Positions 1 through 7,089 of a DNA stretch of 64,000 bases are shown here, one piece after another. The first letter of the stretch is position 1; each line of letters opens with the position of its first letter. Both the position numbers and the translations under genes were made by a program. This DNA is from Gordonia gummivorans (GTDB lineage Bacteria > Actinomycetota > Actinomycetes > Mycobacteriales > Mycobacteriaceae): assembly GCF_022513585.1 (NCBI RefSeq), contig NZ_JAKWBF010000022.1, positions 32,591 to 96,590 on the forward strand, written 5' to 3'. The notes under the pieces are model-generated. The model was not told the origin of the DNA. It was given only the letters and a program-made list of their open reading frames with translations, and did not search any database.

Positions 1-431
1 GCGCCGATGAACCCGAAGGTGCCGACGGTGGCGTCGTTGCTCGACGACACGAAATCGACGTGCTCGGAATGCATGCCCAACGACTTGAGAGCCTCGTCGA
101 GGTACGAACTGCCCGGCAGCGTGGTCATGAGAATGACGATGGGCAGGATGCCGGTGAAGGCCTGCGCGGCGAGCGTCATGGCCCGGTCGGTGATGTTGCC
201 GCGGATGATGTCGGTGATGATGCGCATCAGCAACGTCCCGCCGGGCATCACCTGAACAAACTCGTACACCTTGATCGCGAAGGCCTGACCACGGGCGATC
301 CACGTTTGCAACAGTGCGCGGAGTGCGGCGAAGCGGCGCTCGTCCAAAGGCGATCGGGTGTCGTCGGAGGACGTCTCCTCGGTCTTCGACGCATCCCGGT
401 CGTCGGTCGACGGGTTGGCCTCAGCGGGCAT
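1..431 (-). CDS. YihY/BrkB-type inner-membrane protein, N-terminal part (runs off left edge)
   Basis: The reading frame is open from an ATG at 431 to the window edge, 143 codons without a stop, so only the N-terminus is seen. The first 50 or so residues are charged and Asp/Ser/Arg-rich (cytoplasmic). They are followed by an amphipathic segment and a hydrophobic stretch, TLAAQAFTGILPIVILMTT, like the first membrane segment of the YihY/BrkB family (once misnamed ribonuclease BN). Family role: multi-spanning membrane protein of uncertain function. It is divergent from the metallohydrolase gene at 506. The assignment rests on this one characteristic segment and length cannot be checked. Moderately confident. 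Confidence 0.6.
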   Translation of the reverse strand, partial: MPAEANPSTDDRDASKTEETSSDDTRSPLDERRFAALRALLQTWIARGQAFAIKVYEFVQVMPGGTLLMRIITDIIRGNITDRAMTLAAQAFTGILPIVILMTTLPGSSYLDEALKSLGMHSEHVDFVSSSNDATVGTFGFIG

Positions 432-505
432 CGTGACTCCAATCGCGCGATGGCAGGAAACTATCATCGCCGACGAACCCGACGGTCTGAGGCAGGGTAG
501 GTCTG

Positions 506-994
506 GTGGCGCCCAGAGATTCGTTGCGTAGCCGGTTCTATACCGCGGAGCGGCTGGTGCTCAACATGTTCGATCGCGCCGGACCGACGCGGACCGTGCA
601 GATCGCCGGCACCGAGCTCACGCTCCCCGTCGAGGCGCGTTTCGCGTCGATCGATTCGGTGCGGGATCACGTCCGGGAGGTATTGGCGATGCCTGCCGTG
701 CAGGACCGGTTCCCGCGCGCGGCGGTGCAGGTGTCGGTTCGCGCCCGACGCGGCTTTCGCCTAGCGCACTACGAGCCCGAGAGTGCCACGATCGCCATCC
801 CGGAATCACGTGAAGGACGTTGGGCGATGCGCGAACTCGTTGCGCTGCACGAGATCGCGCATCATCTCGACGACTCCGGTGGGCCCGCGCATGGTCCGGG
901 GTTCGCGAACACGCTCATCGACCTCGCGGGTATCGTGCTGGGCCCGGAGGTGGCATTCGTGTATCGGGTGGTGCTCGCGGATTCGGGTTTGTGA
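506..994 (+). CDS. putative metallohydrolase with HExxH motif (TIGR04338-like)
   Basis: 162 residues from a GTG start. The HEIAHH motif at residues 115-120 gives HExxH, with a third possible zinc ligand at H129 in GGPAHGPGF, the arrangement of small zinc metallohydrolases. It resembles the actinobacterial family TIGR04338, whose substrate is unknown. There is no signal peptide or membrane segment, so it is probably cytosolic. It is divergently placed to the YihY-like gene with a 74-bp gap. The start fits because upstream in-frame sequence is short and the N-terminus (MAPRDSLRSRFYTAER) looks family-like. Function beyond a metal-dependent hydrolase fold is not inferable. Confidence 0.8.
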   Translation: MAPRDSLRSRFYTAERLVLNMFDRAGPTRTVQIAGTELTLPVEARFASIDSVRDHVREVLAMPAVQDRFPRAAVQVSVRARRGFRLAHYEPESATIAIPESREGRWAMRELVALHEIAHHLDDSGGPAHGPGFANTLIDLAGIVLGPEVAFVYRVVLADSGL

Positions 995-1009
995 GCATTC
1001 GATCTGCTG

Positions 1010-1208
1010 GCTAGGTGGGGCCTCCGAGCCAACCCGCTGCCTGAGGTGCGAGCTTGCGAGCGTCGAAGGCCTGGCGACCGTTTCTATCTGGTCACCCAAT
1101 TGTCTTGTGTCACCAGGCCCTTCGAGGCTCGTCGCTAGCGCTCCTCGCACCTCAGGGAGCGGCAAGGACCGGGGAGCGGTGGAGGGCTCAGTCGATGCCG
1201 TCGCCGCC
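1010..1208. repeat. intergenic inverted repeat plus duplicated 3' end of the CocE gene
   Basis: Between the two genes lies an imperfect large inverted repeat: CTGAGGTGCGAG at 1041-1052 is matched by CTCGCACCTCAG at 1144-1155, with further pairing inside (gtcgaagg/ccttcga, cctggcgac/gtcaccagg). To its right, a 21-bp copy of the extreme 3' end of the CocE gene (1239-1259) is repeated at 1188-1208. Sequences like the inverted repeat are common in intergenic regions of Gordonia and Rhodococcus (recollection, not searched). It may work as a terminator for both converging genes. Confidence 0.6.
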
Positions 1209-1238
1209 AAGCAGCGGAAGGCGAGTGGCGGCTCGCTG

Positions 1239-3275
1239 TCAGTCGATGCCGTCGCCGCCCAAGAACGTCAGGTAGCTCGGGTGTTCGGGGTCGAGCACGA
1301 GGCGCTGACGCCGACCGCGCGCTTTGATGAGGTCGGGGACGACGGTGAGGTAGCGGGGGAAGCTGGCCGCGTAGACGTCGACGCGGAGTCGGTGTCCGGG
1401 TTCGAGGACGGCGTCGGTCGGGACGAGGTCGACGTCGATGCGCACCGGTTCGTCGGCGGGAACGGGCAGCTTGCGCTTGCGGGACAGGAAGTGGTGGGCG
1501 CGCAGCAGGTGTCCGTCGTCGGAGTAGGTGGACATGCTCTTGTCGAGCGCCCGGTTGGACGCCGACAACGCGCCGTTGGTGAGGACTGTCGAAGTGCCGT
1601 CCGGCGCAACATCATTGACGGTGACCGCCCAGATCGCCTCGTGTCCGGTGGTGGCGACGTTGAGCCGCAGGTTCATCGCGCCGCTGATCGGGGTGGCCTC
1701 GGCGACGGGTGCGCTCGTGAACGAGAGGGCGCCGCGTTCCTGGGATCGCGCGTCATGGGTGAACGAGCGGCCCAGTGCCATGGTGGCACCAGCGGTCACC
1801 TGCGTCATGTCGCGCGACCGCATGCCGCGGATGTCGGGATGGATGTGCAGCGACGAGATCCCCACGCCAGGAACGCTACTCAGTGATCCGTCGTGTACGG
1901 CATGTCCGGCCGACTCCGATGGTTCGTCGACGAGATACAGCCGATGCGACCGGACGCCGGTACGCGGGAAACTCGGTCCCGACGTCCAGGCCCCGCCCTG
2001 CTGCAGCATGGTCACCGGACCGTAGTAGTCGATGCCATTGCGGTGGTTCTTGAGCCAGCGGTCGAACCAGGCGCGTTCGAGGACGTCGAGTCGCGGCGGG
2101 GCGAACTTGCCGCCATACCCGGATCCGACGTCGAAGTGATAGCCGTCGCCGACGACCATCTGCTTGCGGCCGGGTTCCATGTTCAGCCGCTCGTAGACGC
2201 CGGTCGCGCTGCGGCCGAACAGATCATGCCAGGCGCCGACGGTGAACGTGGGCGCCTCGATGCGATCCACCTTGGGATCGCGCTCGTCGAAGTAGGGATC
2301 GTCGAAGATGCGATCGTCGCGGGCGGTGAGGAATCCCCACAGCAGCGACGGGATCTCGGTGGCCGGCGACTTCACCCGGTCGGCGGCCCAGCGCAGGGCG
2401 TCACCGCGGACGATGTCACGAATCACGTTGGCCGGGTTGGGAACCCACTTGAGTACGTTCACCACCGACAGCCAGGCCGGGATGAACGCCGACGGCATGC
2501 CGCCGGTGATGTAGATGTCGCGGACGATGTCGTCGCAGCCCTCGACGGCGAACACCGCCTTGAGCTGGGGCGGGCACTTGTCGGCGGCCTGCAGCGAGTT
2601 GATCGCCGAGTACGACCAGCCGGCGAGGCCGACCGCACCGTCGCACCATTCCTGTGTGGCCGCCCAGTCGATGATCTCCACCGAATCCTGCTGCTCACGC
2701 GGGCCGAGGATCTCCCACTTGCCGTGGCTGGCGCCGGTGCCGCGCACATCGACGATCACCTGCACGTAGCCGCTGCGCACAAGTCTGCGGTTGATGCCGA
2801 AGACGTCGAAGACGCCACCGGCGACCGTCTGGGTGAGCGTGGTCAGTCCCTCGAGTGCGGTGCCGGTCGCGTCGATCGAGCGCGACGCCGAATGCAGCGC
2901 CTTGCCGAGGACCGGGGCGTGCAGCGTCTGATCGAGGACGTCGATCGCGGCCCGGTTGTAGGGGTTGATGTTGACGATGGCGGGGTAGGGGGTCAGCACG
3001 GTCTGGCCGAAGCGGTTCGCCGGGCGGATCACGGTGGCGCGCAGGGTGACCCCGTCGCTCATCGTGATGGAAACGTCCCGGTCGATGTGCACCCGCGGAT
3101 ACAGTTGTGCGCCGTCGACCTGTTCACGCCAGCGGATGCCGTCGGCGCCGCCGGTCGGATCACCGAGGGGCAGGGCACCGAAATGCGGTACCCCAGCGGT
3201 GCGCGACCGTTGCGATGGCTCGAGGGAGCGGCGCGGCTTGGCGCGCGCGCCGTCGGTGTCCAATTGGTACGTCAT
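1239..3275 (-). CDS. CocE/NonD-family serine hydrolase (X-Pro dipeptidyl-peptidase-like)
   Basis: 678 residues. The N-terminal two thirds form an alpha/beta hydrolase: the strand DVSITMSDGVTLRATVIRP opens the domain, DVRGTGASHG follows, and GLAGWSYSA carries the GxSYxA nucleophile elbow typical of CocE-type acyl hydrolases. The C-terminal third, with RLNVATTGHEAIWAVTVNDV, is the jelly-roll domain shared with X-Pro dipeptidyl peptidases. No convincing signal peptide is visible, so it is likely cytosolic or exported by an unrecognised route. Known family activity is hydrolysis of esters or amides; the physiological substrate is not evident. ATG start at 3275. A 9-bp hairpin (3362-3370 / 3377-3385) lies upstream. 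Confidence 0.85.
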   Translation of the reverse strand: MTYQLDTDGARAKPRRSLEPSQRSRTAGVPHFGALPLGDPTGGADGIRWREQVDGAQLYPRVHIDRDVSITMSDGVTLRATVIRPANRFGQTVLTPYPAIVNINPYNRAAIDVLDQTLHAPVLGKALHSASRSIDATGTALEGLTTLTQTVAGGVFDVFGINRRLVRSGYVQVIVDVRGTGASHGKWEILGPREQQDSVEIIDWAATQEWCDGAVGLAGWSYSAINSLQAADKCPPQLKAVFAVEGCDDIVRDIYITGGMPSAFIPAWLSVVNVLKWVPNPANVIRDIVRGDALRWAADRVKSPATEIPSLLWGFLTARDDRIFDDPYFDERDPKVDRIEAPTFTVGAWHDLFGRSATGVYERLNMEPGRKQMVVGDGYHFDVGSGYGGKFAPPRLDVLERAWFDRWLKNHRNGIDYYGPVTMLQQGGAWTSGPSFPRTGVRSHRLYLVDEPSESAGHAVHDGSLSSVPGVGISSLHIHPDIRGMRSRDMTQVTAGATMALGRSFTHDARSQERGALSFTSAPVAEATPISGAMNLRLNVATTGHEAIWAVTVNDVAPDGTSTVLTNGALSASNRALDKSMSTYSDDGHLLRAHHFLSRKRKLPVPADEPVRIDVDLVPTDAVLEPGHRLRVDVYAASFPRYLTVVPDLIKARGRRQRLVLDPEHPSYLTFLGGDGID

Positions 3276-3740
3276 GGTGCATCGCCCTGCCTGGGGAGCC
3301 GCCGTGACACCAGGTTCGCTTCACCGTCGACCGGTTCGTCGTCGGCGATCATCCGAGTGCACACCGACACCCCCTCGTGTCGGTGGCAGGAGCGCCGTCA
3401 GACGCGAAGTGCACTGTGGTCTGGGTCACCCCCACCGTTGCTGAAGAATAACTCAGGGCAGATCTCGGATCGCTAACTAGGGGGCCACTTTTTGGCCATG
3501 TTCGCGTAACCCGAGGTCACGGTGGGTGGGTAGGCGGCAAAACCATCCAATCGGATAGGCCTGGACCGGTACGCAGGCGGCGATTTGGAGTCGCTGATGG
3601 TCCTGGCGTAACCTTTCCTGCGATGTGATGCACACCCGTGCGTCGTATCGGTTCAACCAGAGACCGTCGGTCACCGGGACGCCAGTTCCGGACGAAGGTG
3701 CGATGTCGCCGGCCCACGCAGGATGAACGAGGAACATTGC

Positions 3741-3870
3741 CGCACGCCTTGCGTGCGAACTGTGCGCCCCGTGCCTTCTTGCGCCGGGGCGCTTCGTCAT
3801 TTCGGCACACGTGTGCCGTCCGCCTTCGCATGACCCCCGCCTCGGGTTGGGCCCGACCAACTCTAGTGAT
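3741..3870 (+). promoter_or_regulatory. candidate L10 leader upstream of rplJ
   Basis: The 610-bp gap 3276-3888 has no convincing gene, but just before rplJ it is rich in helices: CGCACGC/GCGTGCG (3741-3747 / 3751-3757), GCGCCCCG/CGGGGCGC (3764-3771 / 3785-3792) and a perfect 16-bp palindrome, cggcacacgtgtgccg, at 3803-3818. In many bacteria the L10(L12)4 complex binds the rplJ leader and represses its own translation. The position and stem density fit that role, but the binding motif itself was not verified. Confidence 0.45.
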
Positions 3871-3888
3871 GAGGAGAGGAGGCGAAGT

Positions 3889-4413
3889 ATGGCCAAGTCC
3901 GACAAGGTCGCCGCAGTCGCGGAGATCGCTGAGCAGTTCAAGGGCTCCACGGCGACGGTCGTCACGGAATACCGTGGCCTGTCCGTCACCCAGATCACCG
4001 AACTGCGACGGTCCCTCGGTGAGGGTGCAACCTACTCCGTCGCCAAGAACACCCTGGTGAAGCGTGCCGCCGCAGAGGCGGGCGTGGAAGGGCTCGACGA
4101 GCTGTTCAGCGGTCCCACCGCAATCGCCTTCATCGAAGGTGAGCCGGTGGTGGCCGCCAAGGCGATCAAGACGTTCGCCAAGGACAACAAAGCACTGGTC
4201 ATCAAGGGCGGATACATGGACGGCCGCTCGCTGTCCGTGGCGGAGATCGAGCAGATCGCCGACCTGGAGACCCGTGAGGTGCTGTTGGCCAAGCTCGCCG
4301 GTGCCATGAAGGGCAACTTGGCAAAGGCTGCCGGACTGTTCAATCAGCCGGCTTCGCAGGTGGCGCGCCTGGCCGCGGCCCTGCAGGAGAAGAAGAACGA
4401 AGCCGGCGAATAG
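3889..4413 (+). CDS. rplJ: 50S ribosomal protein L10
   Basis: 174 residues, normal for actinobacterial L10. The protein anchors the L7/L12 dimers to 23S rRNA as the base of the ribosomal stalk. The start [10 protein letters not shown] follows a strong Shine-Dalgarno (gaggagaggagg, 3871-3882). The N-terminal globular domain contains [16 protein letters not shown], and the C-terminus has the helix that binds L7/L12, ending in [11 protein letters not shown] further upstream in-frame start exists but lacks a ribosome-binding site. It forms an operon with rplL, 74 bp downstream. Likely autoregulated through the leader region. Confidence 0.97.
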   Translation: MAKSDKVAAVAEIAEQFKGSTATVVTEYRGLSVTQITELRRSLGEGATYSVAKNTLVKRAAAEAGVEGLDELFSGPTAIAFIEGEPVVAAKAIKTFAKDNKALVIKGGYMDGRSLSVAEIEQIADLETREVLLAKLAGAMKGNLAKAAGLFNQPASQVARLAAALQEKKNEAGE

Positions 4414-4487
4414 TTCGCCGCACCACAAACATCCCCACGGGGATAACCACAACCCCGTGTGGGGCTTGAATAGGAAGGACGCCACCC

Positions 4488-4880
4488 ATGGCGAAGCTCA
4501 CCGCTGACGAGCTCATCGATCAGTTCAAGGAACTGACCCTGCTGGAGCTCAGCGAGTTCGTGAAGAAGTTCGAAGAGGTCTTCGAGGTCACCGCTGCCGC
4601 TCCGGTTGCCGTTGCCGCTGCCGGTGCTCCGGCTGCCGGTGGCGCTGCCGAGGCCGCCGCTGAGCAGGACGAGTTCGACGTCGTGCTCGAGGCTGCCGGC
4701 GACAAGAAGATCCAGGTCATCAAGGTCGTCCGCGAGGTCGTCTCCGGTCTGGGCCTGAAGGAGGCCAAGGACCTCGTCGAGGGTGCTCCCAAGGCGCTCC
4801 TGGAGAAGGTCGACAAGGACGCCGCCGAGGCTGCGAAGGCCAAGCTCGAAGAGGCCGGCGCCAAGGTTTCCGTCAAGTGA
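4488..4880 (+). CDS. rplL: 50S ribosomal protein L7/L12 (intact copy)
   Basis: 130 residues and full length: N-terminal dimerisation helices ([20 protein letters not shown]), an Ala/Pro/Val-rich hinge, and the C-terminal factor-binding domain with [20 protein letters not shown]. It recruits and activates translational GTPases on the ribosome. ATG start with taggaagg about 10 bp upstream. A strong hairpin terminator follows. A near-identical second copy lies about 1.45 kb downstream, fused to a foreign leader; this first copy has the canonical start and sits directly after rplJ, so it is taken as the working gene. Confidence 0.97.
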   Translation: MAKLTADELIDQFKELTLLELSEFVKKFEEVFEVTAAAPVAVAAAGAPAAGGAAEAAAEQDEFDVVLEAAGDKKIQVIKVVREVVSGLGLKEAKDLVEGAPKALLEKVDKDAAEAAKAKLEEAGAKVSVK

Positions 4881-4907
4881 TCTGAGCGGTTCAACCGCAT
4901 ATTTGCC

Positions 4908-4940
4908 AGGACCCCGGGCCGTCACGACCCGGGGTCCTTT
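4908..4940 (+). terminator. rho-independent terminator after rplL
   Basis: A perfect 11-bp stem, AGGACCCCGGG (4908-4918) with CCCGGGGTCCT (4928-4938), has a 9-nt loop and is followed by TTT. It ends the rplJ-rplL operon ahead of the islet. Confidence 0.8.
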
Positions 4941-5093
4941 GCGACATGGTGCGCTGAGAAGTGGCAACTTCGAAGGCGGTCGGGACGGATGGTGCTATTG
5001 TGGCACGTGTTCCGACTTGCATCGCCGTTGAGTGGTTGGTCGCGTATCGTGCTGGAGCAGTAACCTGGAGTCCTCCCGACTGGATGGATATCG

Positions 5094-5708
5094 ATGGAAC
5101 ACTCACTTGCTCGCATCCTGGGGCACAGTCTTTCCCACTCGCCTCCGCGAGACATCGAGAAGGAGATCGGCGAGGTTCAGCAGCCCACTGGGGACTTTGT
5201 TCGCGATAACCCAGAGCTGTACCAGGTTGCTTTCGACGAATCAGTCCGAGCGCTCGACCAACAATCAAATGAATTGTCGGCAATCCGGCAGCGAGTAGTT
5301 ACCTACCTGGCTTTGGTTGTATCGGGAACTGCCTTTCTGGTCGGTTCGTCCATTTCGCGTTCAGCGGAGGTCGCAGGCAGTAGGGACGCGGCCTTCTTCG
5401 GCTTGACAACGCTTGGAACTGTACTCGCGGTATTAACGGTTCTGTTCGTCGCAGTTACACTTTCGCCGTCTTCAACGGTTGTGGGAACTCGATCAAGTGC
5501 GCTCAAGATCATCAAGTGGAATATCGAGGCAGAGGTTCCGGCACCGTCTAGAGGTGCTTTGCTGAGAACACTGGCGATCCAGTACGACTACGCCCGTTTG
5601 GATAACGAAGAGGTGTTGGGTGACATTCGCCGCACATACGTGCGTGCGATAGTTTGTGGTGCCGCCCAACTCGCTGTTTGGGCTGTGTTGGCTTGGGTCG
5701 TTACTTAG
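5094..5708 (+). CDS. hypothetical multi-spanning membrane protein inside the rplL islet
   Basis: 204 residues, not recognised. The N-terminal 65 or so residues are soluble and helical (DESVRALDQQSNELSAIRQR). Membrane segments follow: VTYLALVVSGTAFLVGSSI, a second at FFGLTTLGTVLAVLTVLFVA, a soluble helical part, and a last segment at AIVCGAAQLAVWAVLAWVV, giving three predicted spans. Base composition is visibly less GC-rich than the flanking ribosomal genes and the codons are less biased, suggesting transfer. No clear Shine-Dalgarno precedes the ATG. The layout (coiled-coil-like helix, two close spans, soluble helix, last span) is generic for small bacterial membrane proteins paired with short hydrophilic partners, some of them defence effectors. 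No function is assigned. Confidence 0.7.
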   Translation: MEHSLARILGHSLSHSPPRDIEKEIGEVQQPTGDFVRDNPELYQVAFDESVRALDQQSNELSAIRQRVVTYLALVVSGTAFLVGSSISRSAEVAGSRDAAFFGLTTLGTVLAVLTVLFVAVTLSPSSTVVGTRSSALKIIKWNIEAEVPAPSRGALLRTLAIQYDYARLDNEEVLGDIRRTYVRAIVCGAAQLAVWAVLAWVVT

Positions 5709-5788
5709 TGGCCAATAGCCGATTCCCCTGTTGTGATGTGCGAGGACCTTGAGAAGTTGACTGTTGCGCGGAAATGTAGGAGCTTTCA

Positions 5789-6334
5789 TTGTCGCCCGGG
5801 GATAGTGGTGGAGGCGGAGAAGAACTGAGTCCGAAGGTAGAGCCGGACATTCACCCGAGTGAGCCGATACCGGAGACACCAGCACGGATTTCCGATCCAC
5901 CCAGACGTGGTGGCAAAACACCGGTCGAAGAAGGACCGCAAGGCAGTACCAAGCTCACCGCTGACGAGCTCATCGATCAGTTCAAGGAACTGACCCTGCT
6001 GGAGCTCAGCGATTTCGTGAAGAAGTTCGAAGAGGTCTTCGAGGTCACCGCGGCCGCTCCGGTCGCCGTCGCCGCTGCCGGTGCCCCGGCCGCCGCCGGT
6101 GCCGAGGCCGCTGCCGAGCAGGACGAGTTCGACGTCATCCTCGAGGCTGCCGGAGACAAGAAGATCCAGGTCATCAAGGTCGTCCGCGAGGTCGTCTCCG
6201 GCCTGGGCCTGAAGGAAGCCAAGGACCTCGTCGAGGGCGCCCCGAAGGCTCTCCTGGAGAAGGTCGACAAGGACGCCGCCGAGGCTGCCAAGGCCAAGCT
6301 CGAAGAGGCCGGCGCCAAGGTCTCCGTCAAGTAA
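5789..6334 (+). CDS. second L7/L12 copy fused in frame to a 53-residue Pro/Gly-rich leader
   Basis: 181 residues. A TTG start with AGGAG (5778-5782) six bases upstream opens a disordered leader of about 53 residues ([16 protein letters not shown]...). From the Lys codon at 5951 onward it is L7/L12, beginning at the position equivalent to residue 3 of the intact protein. The native Met-Ala is replaced by Ser-Thr, so no independent L7/L12 start remains. The ribosomal part differs from the intact copy by Glu-to-Asp near residue 22, a one-residue-shorter hinge and one Val-to-Ile. The leader resembles short hydrophilic partner proteins, so this may be a small gene fused by accident of insertion. 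Whether the fusion joins ribosomes is unknown. The reading frame is intact end to end, so it is not obviously a pseudogene. Confidence 0.75.
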   Translation: MSPGDSGGGGEELSPKVEPDIHPSEPIPETPARISDPPRRGGKTPVEEGPQGSTKLTADELIDQFKELTLLELSDFVKKFEEVFEVTAAAPVAVAAAGAPAAAGAEAAAEQDEFDVILEAAGDKKIQVIKVVREVVSGLGLKEAKDLVEGAPKALLEKVDKDAAEAAKAKLEEAGAKVSVK

Positions 6335-6354
6335 GCGAACTTGCGCATCGATGA

Positions 6355-6370
6355 CCGTCAAGTGATCTGA
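6355..6370 (+). repeat. 16-bp direct repeat bracketing the rplL islet
   Basis: ccgtcaagtgatctga at 6355-6370 exactly repeats 4870-4885, which spans the stop codon of the intact rplL. Removing the DNA between the repeats would leave one rplL followed by the strong hairpin at 6373-6419. The pair therefore marks the probable edges of the inserted segment. Confidence 0.75.
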
Positions 6371-6372
6371 CG

Positions 6373-6419
6373 CAACCGACGAGCCCGGGACAGTGTCACT
6401 GTCCCGGGCTCGTCGGTTG
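6373..6419. terminator. bidirectional terminator, 23-bp perfect inverted repeat
   Basis: Arms 6373-6395 and 6397-6419 are perfectly complementary around a single central base. The hairpin lies between the end of the rplL fusion (plus strand) and the end of the secreted-protein gene (minus strand), so it can terminate both converging transcripts. It was probably the original terminator of rplJ-rplL. Confidence 0.75.
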
Positions 6420-6440
6420 TTCGGGCGAGTGCTGCGTCGC

Positions 6441-6974
6441 TCAGCTGCCGAATGTCTCGAGGAGTTGTTCGAGAGGTGTCTTGGGCTTTGGTTTGGGCAG
6501 CGGAGCTTTGGGGTTGAACTTCGGTTTGGGGCCGCCCGGCTTCAGTTTTGGTTTGGGTTTCGGCGTCGGCGCGAGAGGAACCACGGTCTTGTCGACGGTG
6601 ACCGGACCTTCCCCTCGGAAGCGATACTTCGGGGGAAGAATTCCCCCCGAATCGGAGTGGCACGCGTAGGTGACAAAGTGGTTGCCCGCGGTCTTCGCCT
6701 GGGCGACATGCTCTTGGCGTGTGCCGCGAAGGATCACGAAGTCCGGCTGTCGGACGCCGGCTACGGTCCACCCGCACGTGACGCCGCGGTCGGCGTTGTT
6801 CCAGAATTTGAACACCACCGTCTGCTTCGGACCGCCCTCGATGCGGACGTCGAATCCGTCTCGCTGATACACAAGCGCGGTGCCGGCGCTCGCGGCACCA
6901 CCGCCCGCCGCGATTGCGACCGTCGCGATCGCCGCGGTCGTCACTGCTGCTGCGGTGCGTGAGATCTTCCCCAT
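6441..6974 (-). CDS. secreted protein with Lys-Pro-rich tail, unknown function
   Basis: 177 residues from an ATG at 6974, chosen because GGGAGG lies 7 bases upstream; a longer frame (to 7010) lacks such a site. A Sec-type signal peptide is clear: MGKISRTAAAV, a hydrophobic core, then AGGGAASA. The mature part has two Cys (VTCGW, YACHS), likely a disulphide, in a small beta-rich domain. The last 50 or so residues are a PKPKPK-type repeat, suited to binding or spanning the cell wall. No family recognised. It is transcribed alone and converges on the terminator at 6373-6419. Confidence 0.75.
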   Translation of the reverse strand: MGKISRTAAAVTTAAIATVAIAAGGGAASAGTALVYQRDGFDVRIEGGPKQTVVFKFWNNADRGVTCGWTVAGVRQPDFVILRGTRQEHVAQAKTAGNHFVTYACHSDSGGILPPKYRFRGEGPVTVDKTVVPLAPTPKPKPKLKPGGPKPKFNPKAPLPKPKPKTPLEQLLETFGS

Positions 6975-7089
6975 CGACCAACCTCCCTGACATTGGACAT
7001 AACGCGTCAATGGTCAGGGCGATGACGTTGTTCTCATGGCGTAGCGGACTACCTCATATACTCTGTCGAGCTACTCCACCGCGTGGGTG

